This document shows, one piece after another, positions 23,467-35,299 of a stretch of DNA of 64,000 nucleotides (position 1 is the stretch's first letter; each line of letters opens with the position of its first letter). Below the pieces are notes generated by a model. That model saw nothing but the letters and a program-made list of their open reading frames with translations. It did no database searches and was not told where the DNA came from. The DNA is from Protopterus annectens. Taxonomy: Eukaryota; Chordata; Ceratodontiformes; Protopteridae. Where the stretch lies: assembly GCF_019279795.1 (NCBI RefSeq), contig NC_056731.1:864835071-864899070 (forward strand), in the 5' to 3' direction. Made by a program: the position numbers and the translations under genes.

Positions 23467-23976
23467 CCTTACAATAAAAAAATGAATGTGATATGTGATT
23501 GTACACATCTAAACAACATGTGAGAGTAATATTTTCTGTATTGCTTGGGTTATAGCTAGTAATTGTATTTTATTCTTCATGTTATTATATGTGGCCATTT
23601 TACTAATCCTCTACCTATAAGTAAATATAAATAAATCACAACAAACAGGCAAAAAAGCACAGTGCTTATAGTATTCATAGGTATTCAGGTACTGAATTTT
23701 TGTAAGGCATGTTTCTGCACACTTAATTCATTTTCTAACAGCATACATACTCATAACTCATATGGTATTATTATAAGTATCAGTATATGCAAAGCTGGAT
23801 AAAACTGAGAGAACAAATCATAACCAAAGCAGGTATAAAATTCAAATGATTGTAAAGCACAGTGTGTCCCATTACTCAAGGCTGCTGTTCGGTAGTGTAG
23901 TAACAAGCAACACTTCTTGTAATTACTTTTTGCTGCACATAAAAAACAATGCTTTTGTTTGTTTGTGTCTTTCGGC
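23466..23976. other. unassigned AT-rich DNA
   Basis: Nothing recognised. Confidence 0.4.
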
Positions 23977-24107
23977 TTTTCCCGGTTAGGGGTCGCCACA
24001 GAGGAACTCCGGTCTGCTAATGATTGGCAGTAGATTTTTACATACTGGCTTGCCGGGCCTAATGCACAACCTTCAACGAAGGAACGCCCATTCACGCATA
24101 ATAAACA
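23977..24107 (-). mobile_element. short SINE with GCGACCCCTAACCGGGAAAAGCCGAAAG-type tail, copy 1
   Basis: About 130 bp on the minus strand: from GAATGGGCG near 24093 through CTACTGCCAATCATTAGCAG to GCGACCCCTAACC and AAGCCGAAAG, then an A/C-rich tail. It is the same element as 43906-44050. The tail resembles the end of zebrafish DANA (GCGACCCC...AAGCCGAAAAG), implying a shared LINE partner; that is inference. Confidence 0.7.
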
Positions 24108-24369
24108 ATGCGTAATTTGTAATAAATAGCAATCTTCTCTATTAGTATTCTGTCAGCCAATGGGAGTTCAACATTTTGTACTGTCAGCTCACATGACCCA
24201 TTTCTCACAGAAGCAAAACAGATACCTGCACTGGAGTGAAAATATATTTAATTCCCTGCATATATTAAAAGCTACTGAAAAGGAAATATCATAACAGCTG
24301 TTTTCTTTTGCAGCTCTGTTCTACATTCCATTATTTTTATTTTCTATAAAACTTAATTTTCTTCAGGTG

Positions 24370-24736
24370 CCCTGCTTGTGAGAAAAAAATACTCAGACCC
24401 AATAGTGATGGACCTGCTGCACATCAGCAAGTCATATGGTATCAGAAATACTTGGTCTGGGGATCTAAACATCTTCTACAGCATCAACAGAATGGTTTGG
24501 AGGGCCAGGTATAGTTCACAGAGGATACTACTGCTCTAGATCAGACTCCCCATCCACATAAATCAAAGCTCATCCCTGTCCATAGCCATTCACGTGGAAT
24601 TATGAATGGGTAATAGAAAATTTACCCCAGGTCTGCTCTCTGTACTGCTAATGGACAGAGTCAGCTCATAAATATTTTTTGCATGGGTCCCTTCAAATTA
24701 TCTATGGTATGATGCCAGTTATTCTCACTAGGGGTG

Positions 24737-24807
<71 letters not shown>

Positions 24808-24846
24808 TAGATATATACATATCTATATATATTGTTTTTCTAAGTG

Positions 24847-24910
<64 letters not shown>

Positions 24911-25060
24911 AAAAATTATTGACCATGGCATGGGTGAGGCCAATCTGACACCAAACTCTATGTTAATTCAAGCACCAAAAGGCAAATTAGTTAGGATTAA
25001 AATGGCCTACAAGGTCAGCTAGCCTAATACTTACCTATGACTCTATGAACCTAAATGTTT
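24370..25060 (+). pseudogene. CR1-like LINE 3' end, interrupted by a microsatellite
   Basis: The plus strand encodes the last part of ORF2 (DLNIFYSINRMVWRARY, RLPIHINQSSSL, WMGNRKFTPG) from about 24400 to 24640. The CR1 3' UTR end (CTAGCCTAATACTTACC, CTATGAACC) lies at 25015-25055. The 24739-24910 compound microsatellite lies between them. Stops present. Confidence 0.7.
24739..24910. repeat. compound microsatellite (AT)n(TG)n(TA)n
   Basis: AT 24739-24805, TG 24844-24889 with one C, TA to 24910, lying inside the CR1 3' UTR. Confidence 0.97.
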
Positions 25061-25820
25061 CGCTGTTTGAAAGAAGAGAAGGAGTGAAACATGATTTCCA
25101 TAAGTCAAGTACTTTGTATTCCATTCCCTTATCATTATAACAATTGAGCCCTGCTGCCATGTGTGCCCTCTTGCCTAGTACTCATGAGACATGAGCATCA
25201 AGTGGAAAATTACTCAAGCAGGTAGAGCTCTAACACCTTCATTTCATTTGCACACCAGTCTCAAGCCATAAATGACACAGCCAGCTGCATGCTACCCTAG
25301 TCATCCACAGGAATGTATGCTTAATGCGGTTCACACCATTGAATAACTTAGCAGATCTATCTCAATTTTTCACACAATTACCTTGTGAATAACAGTTCTT
25401 GAAATGGTACTCACATCATAATTATTTCTTTTTTGTGGGGAAAAAAAGTTACTAAAATAATATTAATGTAGTAATTAATAGTCTTTGTATACATTATCTA
25501 CCTTCCCTACTTAACATAGACAACTTTGAGCTCCCTGCACCTTGGGGTAAGTGAGAGGGGTAAGTGAGAGTTCCCCTCAGAAAACTCATTTAATGGTTTT
25601 GTGATTTTGTCAGTTTTTTTTTTCTTTTTTTGTTTACTTGTCAAAACTTTAGTAAAAGAATACACATCAGGTTAACCTCCTAAAACAATTAATAAAAGTA
25701 TAACCAAACCTCCAACAGTAATGATAACAATAACCATAGCAAAACAACGTCAGTTCCACCTTTGAAATGGCTTTACAATCACATTAAGACCTCTAACTGA
25801 ACAAAGTCATGCAAAACAAT
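25061..25820. other. unassigned AT-rich DNA
   Basis: Nothing recognised. Confidence 0.4.
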
Positions 25821-25890
25821 CTTCTTCTTTCGTCTTTTCCCGGTTAGGGGGCTGCCACAGCAGATCACCTGTCTGCTCATGATTGGCAAA
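25821..25890 (-). mobile_element. 3' fragment of the GCGACCCC-tailed SINE
   Basis: The minus strand keeps only CCAATCATGAGCAGACAGG through CCCCTAACCGGGAAAAGAC and GAAAGAAGAAG. It is the same tail as 23977-24107, 5'-truncated. Confidence 0.6.
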
Positions 25891-26667
25891 ACAATACATT
25901 TTACAAAAAATACAAGCAGTCCTGTCAAAACTTCACTAAGATACTGATGAAAACCCTGTTTAGAAAGACTGTTCATATGTTCACTAAAAGACTAGTCCTA
26001 CACAAAGCAAGTCACATGCACCATGATTTGTAAAATCAAATACTCTTTAATTAAACAGGGGGGGTCTTTCTATTGAGAAGCAGTAACTGTCTTCACAACA
26101 GTGACCACTTTCAGTAACTATGTTCTTTTTACTGAGCTGAAACTCCCAACATTTGCTACAGAGATTACAATCACATTTTTGGGAGGTTTGGAAGACTCCC
26201 TTCTGGGCAATATTATCCATGTCCACTGCCCTGCATCATAGCTGTACAAAACCAAAATCTTTGAGTCAGGACAGGATAGACATCTTCATACAGTGAACAA
26301 TAGACTAGACCCACAAACAAGTTGTTCTGGCTCAGGCTAATTGACCAACAACTCTGATGCATTGCCAATAATTTTTCATAATAAAATATGACGTGTTTTA
26401 ACAAACCCAGTAGCTTTGAAAAGTGAAAAAAGACAAAATGTACCATTTATCCCTAAATCTCTGCACCAAGCTAAAGCTCTATAAAGTATCATTGACCTCA
26501 TAACCCACCAAATAATACACGCTGGATGCCTTTATTGAGGAGTTTCTCTCAGTGATTCCAAAAATGCATGTATCTGATTTATTTACAGCAGAATAGGGAT
26601 TTTTTGGCCCTTACATGTATTCTAAATCTAAACAGGATTTTCAGTCTAGTGACAAGCCAAGTACAAC
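25891..26667. other. unassigned AT-rich DNA
   Basis: Nothing recognised. Confidence 0.4.
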
Positions 26668-26941
26668 AAAACCAAGTCAAAAACAAAACATGGCTTGACA
26701 CACCTCTGCAGATAATGTATCTTTAATATGAAACAAATATGTTTTCACTTACAGCTTTTTCAGGTAATAAAATGCATTAAAAACAAAGCCTTTATATAAA
26801 TCACGTCTGTGATATCACACACAATTTTTCATATAAATATCCGATATAATAATTAATGCTTTGACCCTTTCTCCTTTAAATCAGGTTTTAATGTCACATA
26901 ATAGTGTGTGTCAAGCCATGTTTTATTTTTGACTTGGTTTT
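26668..26941. mobile_element. foldback/MITE with 36-bp terminal inverted repeats
   Basis: Arms 26668-26703 and 26906-26941 are inverted copies with one mismatch (key block CATGGCTTGACACAC). The 200-bp interior is AT-rich and non-coding. No clear target duplication, so superfamily is unknown. Confidence 0.75.
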
Positions 26942-26944
26942 ATT

Positions 26945-27200
26945 ACATTCATTCTGCCAGACTTGTAGATGACATCCCTCTTTTGCAGGTATATCCAATG
27001 GTTACACCTCAGTAGATCACATTTACTCTGCAGGTGCCTGAAAGAAGTGAATATCCAACTGCTCTTCACCTCAGTTAAGTCCTTCAGATCATCTATACCT
27101 GCTTTCTCCCACTCCCTCCAGCACATCTTATCCCCACAGATAAGCAAGGATGACCCCACTCTTCTCAGAACCCCATGCAAAATGCTTAAAGTAAGTCAGT
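26945..27200 (-). pseudogene. L1/Tx1-like LINE ORF2 C-terminal fragment
   Basis: The minus strand reads WREWEKAGIDDLKDLTE, then IFTSFRHLQSKCDLLRCNHW and IYLQKRDVI. This matches the post-RT pattern W..GI..L.DL...SF..L..K..L....YLQ.RH.I of L1/Tx1-clade elements. Only this piece is present. Confidence 0.5.
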
Positions 27201-27290
27201 GACTAATGTTTTTTTAAATAGCATGGAAACCATCCATAAACCCCAACCATTTTCTCAACTAAATGGGTGGTTCAAACTTCATCACTAAGA

Positions 27291-27527
27291 GAGGGATTTT
27301 TAACCCACACCCTGCTGTGATTGAAGAGGGACTTTAACCCATGCTCTGCTGTTAATGAAGAGGGATTTTAACCCATACCATGCTGTTATTGAAGAGAGAT
27401 TTTAACCCACACCCTGCTGTTATTGAAGAGGGATTTTAACCCACACCCTGTTGTTACTGAAGAGGGACTTTAACCCACACCCTGCTGTTATTGAAGAGGG
27501 ATTTTAACCCACATCCTGCTGTTATTA
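27291..27527. repeat. 34-bp minisatellite, 7 units
   Basis: Unit starts GAGGGATTTTAACCCACACC and ends TATTGAA, 34 bp. Seven head-to-tail units with 1-5 changes each. Length is not a multiple of three, so it is not a protein repeat. Confidence 0.95.
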
Positions 27528-28986
27528 ACTGTAATGAAGTTGCATACTTGTTAGAACATCCCCTCCTCCAGCTTCCATGGGACATAAGAACACTTTGCTA
27601 CACTCTGCATCTACCCTCACCCCATATGAATTTAGAAACCAGTTACTTAATACTTGCTAAACATGGGTAAGAACCAGGGCACAGTGTATAGCACATCAAA
27701 TAATCTATCAGTGGCATAAAAACCTTTAAACCATATCATCTAGTTTCTAAGAGAAATTCATTACTTCTTTCTTAAACGAACTAACACATAAAGCGTAGCC
27801 CCAAGGAGCTGAAAGTTTATTCCTGTTGTCTTCCATGGGTTTGAATGGAACCATAACCCTAAGTATTTAGGTAACCCATAACACCCCTCTAAGCTTAATG
27901 GGATGAACCCTTATTAAATGTCTAAGCTGCTGGACTGAAAAAATCATGTATGGTCACTTTTAGGCTCAAGCCTGAGAAGTCCACACACTCCATAAGTAGT
28001 TGACAGTAAAAATGAAGATCCTTCTTTGGATACAAGAAAATGCAAAGACACTGGAACACAACATGTGATGTAATGAGTGCAGTTACAGTGAGAACTGCAG
28101 TATCAAAATACAGACAGTTCAAAATGTCAACAGTTAGGAACGCAGAGAGTTCAGACTGTAGACAAAGTTAAGTGGGTTGGTATAAGGGGTGGGATTGTGT
28201 ATGTATGAGTGTTAGTGGCTTAAGGGATAGGTAAGGGATAGCTTTCAAGTTGTGCATGTTTCTGTGTCTAACCCTGTCTTGTGAAGTGGTAGTGTTACAG
28301 AAATGTTTTTTCTAAGGTAAGATGCAGGGTTAGGGTTAGGAACAGGGACAAGGTTAGGGTTCACACTCATTAGTAAGGTGGTGTGGGGGCAAAGTATATG
28401 TAGAGCAGATACAGCATAAAATTGTTAGTTATAATACCTAGAAAATATTTGGTCAGAACACTAGAAAAAAATCTTTTGTTCTTCATAAAACAAATGTTGC
28501 AGAATCTTTAATGTCTCTGATTAAGTATCTATTTGCTATTTGCAAGTAATATATTAATAGCATCTACTCTACAAATGTTATTTGAAAACTACTGTGGAGC
28601 TCTGTCAATTGTATTTTTTTATTTTCATCAGGATTTCTGTGTATTTGTGAAATATGGTTAAGACATTTTTTCTCTGGCAGCACTAATGCCATACTACTGT
28701 ACGAGTTGGCACATCTGTAAAGGATAAAGACAAAACAAGTACATTTGATATTTCATGGAAATCTAGGTCTTTATGCTGCCAGTGACTGTTTTTTTTAAAT
28801 AAAAAATATACATTGATGTAAAAGACCTACATCCAAATAGGAAAGCATATTGACATATTACTTCATGACAAGCAAAATCCTAATTGTCTAAATTGTCTTC
28901 AAAAGACACTGCCCTCATCCACATAAATGCACCTATATAGATAGATAGAGATAGCTACAGAGAAACTGATATAGAGAGGCCGATAG

Positions 28987-28987
<1 letters not shown>
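27528..28987. other. unassigned DNA with a short telomere-like motif
   Basis: No gene recognised. At 28326-28362 there are GGGTTAGGGTTAGG and AGGTTAGGGTT, too short to be a meaningful interstitial telomere. Confidence 0.45.
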
Positions 28988-29052
<65 letters not shown>

Positions 29053-29062
29053 TATATATATA
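28988..29062. repeat. (TA)n microsatellite
   Basis: TA dinucleotide with one CACA interruption, flanked by GATA/GATC units. Confidence 0.97.
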
Positions 29063-29635
29063 ACTAGATCGATAGATATGCCAAGTAGGGGAACTAGTAT
29101 CATGTAAAGGCACATTGGATTCTAAAATGTTTAGTTATGAGGTGACTGTTACAACATCATTATATCAGAATTTCCAAAAAAGTTCACTTGACTGCCATAT
29201 ACATAATATGTAAATTGTCAGACTAACTCTGTTGTTAGTAAGACCTTGGGGAAAAGTACTAAGATCTTAAAAGAAAGGGCGCTTTCAAAGGGTTTCCTTT
29301 ACATATCACCAAATCACCAGCAATTAATGAAAATAAGACAGTACATTCTTCTTAAACAACTCATGAGTACTTACATATTCTTGTCCCACCACCCGTATAA
29401 AGAGATTGGCAAAACACAGAATGAATGAGGATCCAGCTAGAGTGCCACATATTCACTGAAAGAGATCATCACTAAAATACAAGTAAACAGTCATTCAAAC
29501 AGAAGTGTGCTAGTTCAGTCATGTAATTGTACTTTGGGTTGTTTCTCAAAAATAATTGTAATGCCTCAGTCCCACTTTCTTTCTTTATGATCATATATCC
29601 ACACTCACTGCTTATCTTAGCCCCACACAGGAGTG
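29063..29635. other. unassigned sequence
   Basis: Nothing recognised. Confidence 0.4.
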
Positions 29636-29812
29636 GCCCTAGGTCAACTAGTGCCCTAGGCAAAAGGGCTCCACAGCGCCCTCCACCACACTACCTGGTG
29701 CCCCCATCCTGGTCTACCTACAACAAATAAATACTGGAAAAGCGCCCCTGATAGACCGGCGCCCTAGGCGGCCGCCTAGTTGGCCTATGCCTAAGGCCGG
29801 CTATGGCCCCAC
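29636..29812. mobile_element. GC-rich MITE-like element with near-palindromic ends
   Basis: Left end GGCCCTAGGTCAACTAGTGCC, right end GGCCTATGCCTAAGGCCGGC followed by TATGGCCCC. It contains a perfect 16-bp palindrome, CTAGGCGGCCGCCTAG, at 29764-29779. Composition is sharply GC-rich against an AT-rich background. Non-coding; superfamily not determined. Confidence 0.6.
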
Positions 29813-30899
29813 CTCTAAATGATATCAACAGTTTCAGCTTGATGTTTTGACTTAGTGAATCCTGTCATTGAGAATGTCAATTCATAAACCCAAATGGACA
29901 TAAGCATAGATGGCAGTTTTGAAATGCCCACTTTTCAAAGTTGAAATAATTAAAAAAATACATAAACCAAAACTAACAAAAGTTATAAGGACATGCTATT
30001 TTCCCTGGTCTTGCTAAGCATGGCTCTTAAAAAGCAACATTTCAGTATTATAATATTTTAACATTGACTATTTTAACCAAAGTTCAAAAATAGCACAAGG
30101 CTACGAAAAGTGATTTAATTGACAGAAAAGCTTTCATGCACAACATTTCATCAGTACAAACAAACATAGCAATTACATCATTTAAATAGCAAATATGAAC
30201 CAATCAGAAATAAAATTCACTCCAATACATCTTAAAGAGGCATTCTACATTTATATATTTTTAAAAATAAAAAAATAATTATTTTGTCAGCCTGTATCCC
30301 TTTGACTTTGAAGGGTCATTTCTGGTTTGCCCTATTTTCCTCCTTAGGTGCAAGAATCCATTTGTGCATTGTCTTGTGTGGTGGTTAGGCTGCCCTGTGG
30401 ATTGTTCTCTTTTCCTGGGCATTCCTGTTTGATTATTGATTCTCCACTTTTTACAACTCTGTCAGTCTTTATGCTCACAGCTGACAGTACTTGGATAAAC
30501 TTATTTGCAGAACATATTAAGGAGTTTGATTGTTTTTGTCTTCATTTGTTCCATTTTTACATTTCCTCTGAGTCCATTATATTGTTGACATGCAGTGGTG
30601 GATTTTAATATTTGTTTTATTTAATTTTTACCATTACTGTTTGTATTGCTTTTATTTTGGTTTTATCATTGTTTTATACTGCGCTTATCTTTGTTGGTTT
30701 AGTCTTTTGTTTTGTTATATTCATTGCTTACTAGTTCAGTTGTTTCTCATTTGCTGAGTCATCAGTCTCCTTAACTATAGTTGGGATCAGTTGTTTGCCC
30801 TGTGACCTTTTGAGCTTCTCTTGCTTCCTGACAGCACTATATCTGCCTGCAGGAGATTGGGAGTTCATAGGAGGAAGAGAGCTGGCACTCATCATCGCT
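29813..30899. other. unassigned AT-rich DNA
   Basis: No clear feature. The part from about 30300 may be 5' UTR of the L2 that follows. Confidence 0.35.
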
Positions 30900-31049
30900 G
30901 ACATTGGAGACACATGAGGTTCAGTCATGGATATATTCTAGCATTATGTGGCTTTTACCATATGACAAATCATGGCCCAGTTATTTTCCATTTTTTTTTC
31001 TGTACTAGGTTCTCATGGACTACTCTTTTAATCAGGAGCAGTAAAGTGG

Positions 31050-32559
31050 GCCACGTTTTCCAGTTATTCTGGCTAGAGTACTGTACTCCAATGCCAGGTC
31101 AGCCAGGAACAAGAATGATATTCTGTTAGATGTGCTGCATAATGCTGACCTGGTGTTCATTACTGAAACATGGTTTGACTTCAGCTGTGGATCCTTCATT
31201 CCCATGATTGTATGTGCTCCCTGGGTTTCCCTTTTGCAGTCCTTTAAACAGGATCCGTCAGCTGGTAGGCTAGGATTACTATATTCCATCTCTTGTCCAT
31301 TGAGTTCAAGAAGGTTCATGCTGGATCTGTTAACTCCTTTGAATATGTCATGCATGCAGGAGCAAACTGTCAGTACCTCTTTGTCTACCATCCACCCTGC
31401 ATTGTACAGATGTTCCTTTGAGGATTTATGGAGGTCCTTGTCTCCTCTGCTTGGTGTCACCCAGATTCGTATCTTTGGCTGACTTCATTATTATAGTTCA
31501 CAAGGAGTCTGTAGCTCTTGTTAAAGAATTCCATTCTCTTATGGTCTCCTCAGGCTATAATCATTGCTACTGATAAATACAGATGCAGACTTTGGACTTG
31601 ATATACCAGTTAATTGTCATGCTTAGTGACTATTTTAATCCATTCCTCCCTGGATATGCTTGTGATTAACTTCCACTTACAGTAAGTCTACCCTCATGAA
31701 TCTTTTTGCCCCATTCTGTCTGTTTATGTAGTTCTAACTCTATAAGCCATTGGCTGAGGTTGCCAGCCACCCCCAATAGATGGTAAAGGGGAGCTGGCAG
31801 CCAGTGAGTTGCTATGGCTCTTTGTTAAAGACTAGGCATGGTTACTTGGCTATGGCTCTACACACACCCCTACATACTGATGTAACATTGTCAGACTGTG
31901 CCTACAATGAGGCAGGTCTTGGATGTGCCAGTAATCAGGCCCTAGGATTAGAATGTCTCCCAGACCTAATCTGCATGCATCATAGCGGCCATTCTCAGCC
32001 TAGGTCTCCAGTGAGGGCTACAGAATGGCCAGCCTACTCACAATAAATCATTCAAAATTCTCCCCTTGATGACATGTAAGCAGGTGTGCCCTCATAAATT
32101 CTCCACTCCCCCTGCCAGCTCCAGCAGCGACCTGAAGTGCTAGTTAGGGCTTTACCCCTTTATTTTACTACCATGGTCAGTGATTTGGTTATGGAGCTAA
32201 TCACATGCTCCAATCACAGCCTTATTTGCTTTATGGTTACAGTACCTTGGATGTTGCCCCTCCCTTCCCCTGACCAGGGCCTGTTGGATTGTATGAACCT
32301 AGATCTGCTTCTCCTAACGTATTGATTCCTGTCTTACTCCAACATTTATAGGAGGTCAGTGTTGCAGAAGTAGATGAGATAGCTGAGATCTCCTTCTGTC
32401 AATCATCTATTCCCAGGTCATGTATACCATCCATCCATTGCCATGTGAGCCATGGTATGTCCTTGAGCTCTGTGACCTGAGAAAGTTAGGACAAAGGCTA
32501 CAGTACAGATGGCATCACAGTGACTTGTCTGAGAATAATCTTCTTTTTAGATGAGCACT
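31050..32559 (+). pseudogene. L2-type LINE ORF2: endonuclease and linker remnant
   Basis: The plus strand reads ARNKNDILLDVLHNADLVFITETWF (EN N-terminus) at 31085-31175, then LFVYHPP near 31380 (family YRPP), HTLDL near 31590 and NHSLICF near 32205 (family DH...F). It continues with PWYVLELCDLRKLGQRLQ at 32450-32505, the post-EN linker. About 390 bp (31745-32130) of unrelated, unassigned sequence interrupts the EN. Many frame breaks. Confidence 0.6.
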
Positions 32560-32870
32560 CATACCCCCCAACTGTCCAGATTTTCACAGAATGTCCAGAT
32601 TTTTGGCTCATATTTTTGGTCTGTTCCTCATAAAATTTGTAGTTTTCTGGCAAATCACTGAGATAATCTGAAGATTGAAATCACTAAATAATGACATAAA
32701 TTTGAGTTTTAGATTTCATATCCTTCAAAAAATGTAAAACATATCCTGTTATTCTAGCAACTTTCTAAGTTTATAAGAGCAATATTTAAAATATGTCCCA
32801 ATTTTTGGTCTTTTCCCCCATTTTGTCAGGCTTTGTCCAGATTTCTTGCACTAAGAAGTTGAGAGTTATG
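32560..32870 (+). mobile_element. hAT-like MITE (CATACCTCTCAACT family), copy B, with 8-bp duplication
   Basis: 311 bp, starting CATACCCCCCAACTGTCCAG and ending AAGTTGAGAGTTATG. It is flanked by TGAGCACT (32552-32559) and TGAACACT (32871-32878), an 8-bp target duplication with one mismatch, the size made by hAT transposases. It lies inside the L2 remnant. Confidence 0.8.
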
Positions 32871-32878
32871 TGAACACT

Positions 32879-33335
32879 TTTCAGATTATCAGGCAGAGAC
32901 CTCTTGGAAGATATATTTATACTTATCCTGCAATATCGCCTCAGTAGCAAACTGATCTACAGCACTTTTCCAGATGGTAGGCAAACCAGCGTGTCTTTCA
33001 TTTATGAATCTTTTTTTGGTTGAAGAATGTGAGTTAGCAGTTTAGTACTTACTGTCAAGCTTACCTTGTACAGGTCAAGGGTCAGCTCATACAGTGTCAG
33101 AGGTACTCTGTGGTTCTATGGAGGGATTGGTCTAAGTTTGCTATACCTGAGTGCAATGATTTTATTGCTCAAGTTTTCAAAATGCATATGGCAACTCATA
33201 GACCAGATCCATGCCTCATGAGGCTGGTTAAATCTTGCCTGGTGATGCCAGGTCTGATTCCTTACCAGATCACTGTGCCCTCACTTATGGAAGGAGTCCC
33301 CAGATACTCCTGGCCTTCAGAAGAATGGTTTATAC
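32879..33335 (+). pseudogene. L2-type LINE RT N-terminal block
   Basis: The plus strand at 33170-33300 reads VFKMHMATHRPDPCLMRLVK then SCL, matching the L2 pattern KMKxxTCxLDPIPTxLLKSCL, followed by SLMEGVP. It is cut by the MITE at 33336. Confidence 0.55.
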
Positions 33336-33734
33336 CATACCTCTCAACCGTACCAAATTCCTTGGTATTTGCTGTTTTTGAGGGCAAAATAATGGGGTGC
33401 CATGAATTTCCTTGTGGTTCTTTCAATTCCTGATTTTTTTTTCATCCCACAGCTCTCATTTTTCCAGAATGCTGGACAATGTCCTTGCTTTTGCCTCATA
33501 TTTTTGTCATGTCAATCATAAATTACTGATAAATCACTGAAGCCTGCAGTCAGACTTTAATGACATAGAATAGGGTTTGCTACCTCATATTTTTTCAGAA
33601 AATGTAAGCTGATGCAAAATTCTTTGTTCTACTAACTTTTTTTAAATATTTCAAATGGTTTCTGACTTTAGCACTTTGTGCCTTCCCATTTTTAGCTTTG
33701 TCCAGAATGCTATAGCAAAGAAGTTAAGAAGTAC
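33336..33734 (+). mobile_element. hAT-like MITE (CATACCTCTCAACT family), copy C
   Basis: Starts CATACCTCTCAACC and ends AAGTTAAGAAGTAC, with family blocks TTGCCTCATATTTTTG and CTTTGTCCAGAATGC. About 90 bp longer than copy B because of an extra segment near 33360-33450. Target duplication not clear. Confidence 0.6.
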
Positions 33735-34059
33735 AGTTTCCCACAGATAAACTAGCAATCCCCTGATAGGCTTGCTGCAATAAAATGGCATCCTGTACAT
33801 AATTAGTTATACTGCCTTGCACCCATGGAGTGCCAGGACTTCTTACTTAGATTAAGTGCATAATCAGAAATTCAACAAACAAAATGGATAACACTAACCT
33901 GGAAATCACCTTTTTAGCTCCACTACTAAATGCAACCCAATGTCACAGTTATTTTTTGCTCTTCCCCACTGTAGTTCCTGTTTTTCTCTTCACAAACACA
34001 AAACAACTATCCCATAACACATTGTTGATCACATGACTATAACATTAAAGGAGAGTAAT
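33735..34059. other. unassigned, probable decayed DIRS 3' end
   Basis: Between a MITE and the DIRS recombinase; likely contains the recombinase C-terminus and terminal repeats but too decayed to read. Confidence 0.35.
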
Positions 34060-34089
34060 GCACAATATTTAGATGTTGCAGTCTAAGGA

Positions 34090-34560
34090 GACTCTGTTTT
34101 TGTGGAAAACAAGGTAACGCAGTACACAGGACAAAGTTTGAAGTACTGAAACTCTTCCAGTTGAGGTTACTGCAACTAGAAAGCGTATTTTAGTAGAGAA
34201 ATGTTAAATCTATACAGGTAGATAGTTCAAATGGCATCCTAGTCAAAGGTTAGAGGAGAAGGGGAAAATCCCATTAGGGAATGGGATCTCTCACTAAAGG
34301 ACTCGGCAAAAACTCACCCTTCAAAAAGGCTTTGGACAGTCTTAGAGATGCAATTAGAAGCTAGTCATGAATGTCACAAAACTTCAAAATGGTTGCCAGT
34401 TGGACCTTAATGTTAGAATAATCATATCAAAAAAGACCAACAAGAAAATCTAATATGGGGCCTAGAGGGACTGAGAAGGGATCAAGCCCCTTGCAAATAG
34501 CCCATATACAAAATCTCCTCCACTTGCTACCATACACCTTTAAGGTAGAGGGCTTAGAAA
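34090..34560 (-). pseudogene. DIRS copy 1 tyrosine recombinase, N-terminal part
   Basis: The minus strand reads KVYGSKWRRFCIWAICKGLDP, then LGPILDFL, KAFLKGEF, and LTRMPFEL near 34225. This follows the DIRS pattern TY.SKWRRF..WC..KGLDP......FL. The catalytic R/H-x-x-R/Y region is not readable. Confidence 0.65.
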
Positions 34561-34639
34561 AACAGGAAAGGATATGCAAATGTTTTTGAAAGCTTGGAAT
34601 CTCTGACCATCACTGGAACTTGAAGTACCAAGTGGTCAA

Positions 34640-35021
34640 GCTGAGGGATTTCACATGTGTGAGGCTGACCCGATGGAAGAGATATTAGATTTGGGAATAG
34701 GTACATGACCAAAGGTGGGTGTTTCATATGCGGGCACAGGAAGGAAAACCAAACTTGTCTGGGTCAGGAGGGAGCTATGAGGACCACAGTTGTTTTACAA
34801 CAAGCTGCCTTCTGCAAAAACTTGATTTTAAAATGGGTCAGAGGATAGGCATACAAGAGACCAGGGGGACAAGCATGTATCAGAGCATCCTTCGGTAACT
34901 GTCCCTTGGGAGGGATCAGAGCAAAGAAGTTGCAGCATTTGGTGCTGAAGGGTGTCATGAGTAGGTTGCAACAAGATCTCCACCGAGGCTGAAAATCATG
35001 ACTTATGGATTGAGAGACCAC
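34640..35021 (-). pseudogene. DIRS copy 1 RNase H C-terminal region
   Basis: The minus strand reads FFALIPPKGQLPKDALIHACP, then PGLLYAYPLTHFKIKFLQKAA and VVLIAPS.PRQVWFSFL. It matches the DIRS block PWPxGLLYAFPP..LI.RVL.KI....A.VILIAP.WPR..WF..L. Confidence 0.7.
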
Positions 35022-35299
35022 TCATGAGGCATCAAAATGCTCCTATTGATACTGTCCACTAGAAAGGTGGATTTCCCTGATATGTGCATTGCTAACAGAA
35101 AGCATTGTGAGGACATGGACCATTGCCTCACCCTCATAGCCTCTTGACACAGGAGATAAGATCAAGTTCAGCCTTGTTTTTTTAAGTGCCAAACTATACC
35201 CATGTTATTGATTTGCATACTGATCACACCCTTGGGGAGGGAGTCCTGAAAAGTCTACAATGCTAGGAGGACTGCACTAGTCTCCAATACAGTGATGTT

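Noticed and set aside
28326..28362. Interstitial telomere
   Set aside because: Only two full TTAGGG units plus near matches, within chance and not an array.
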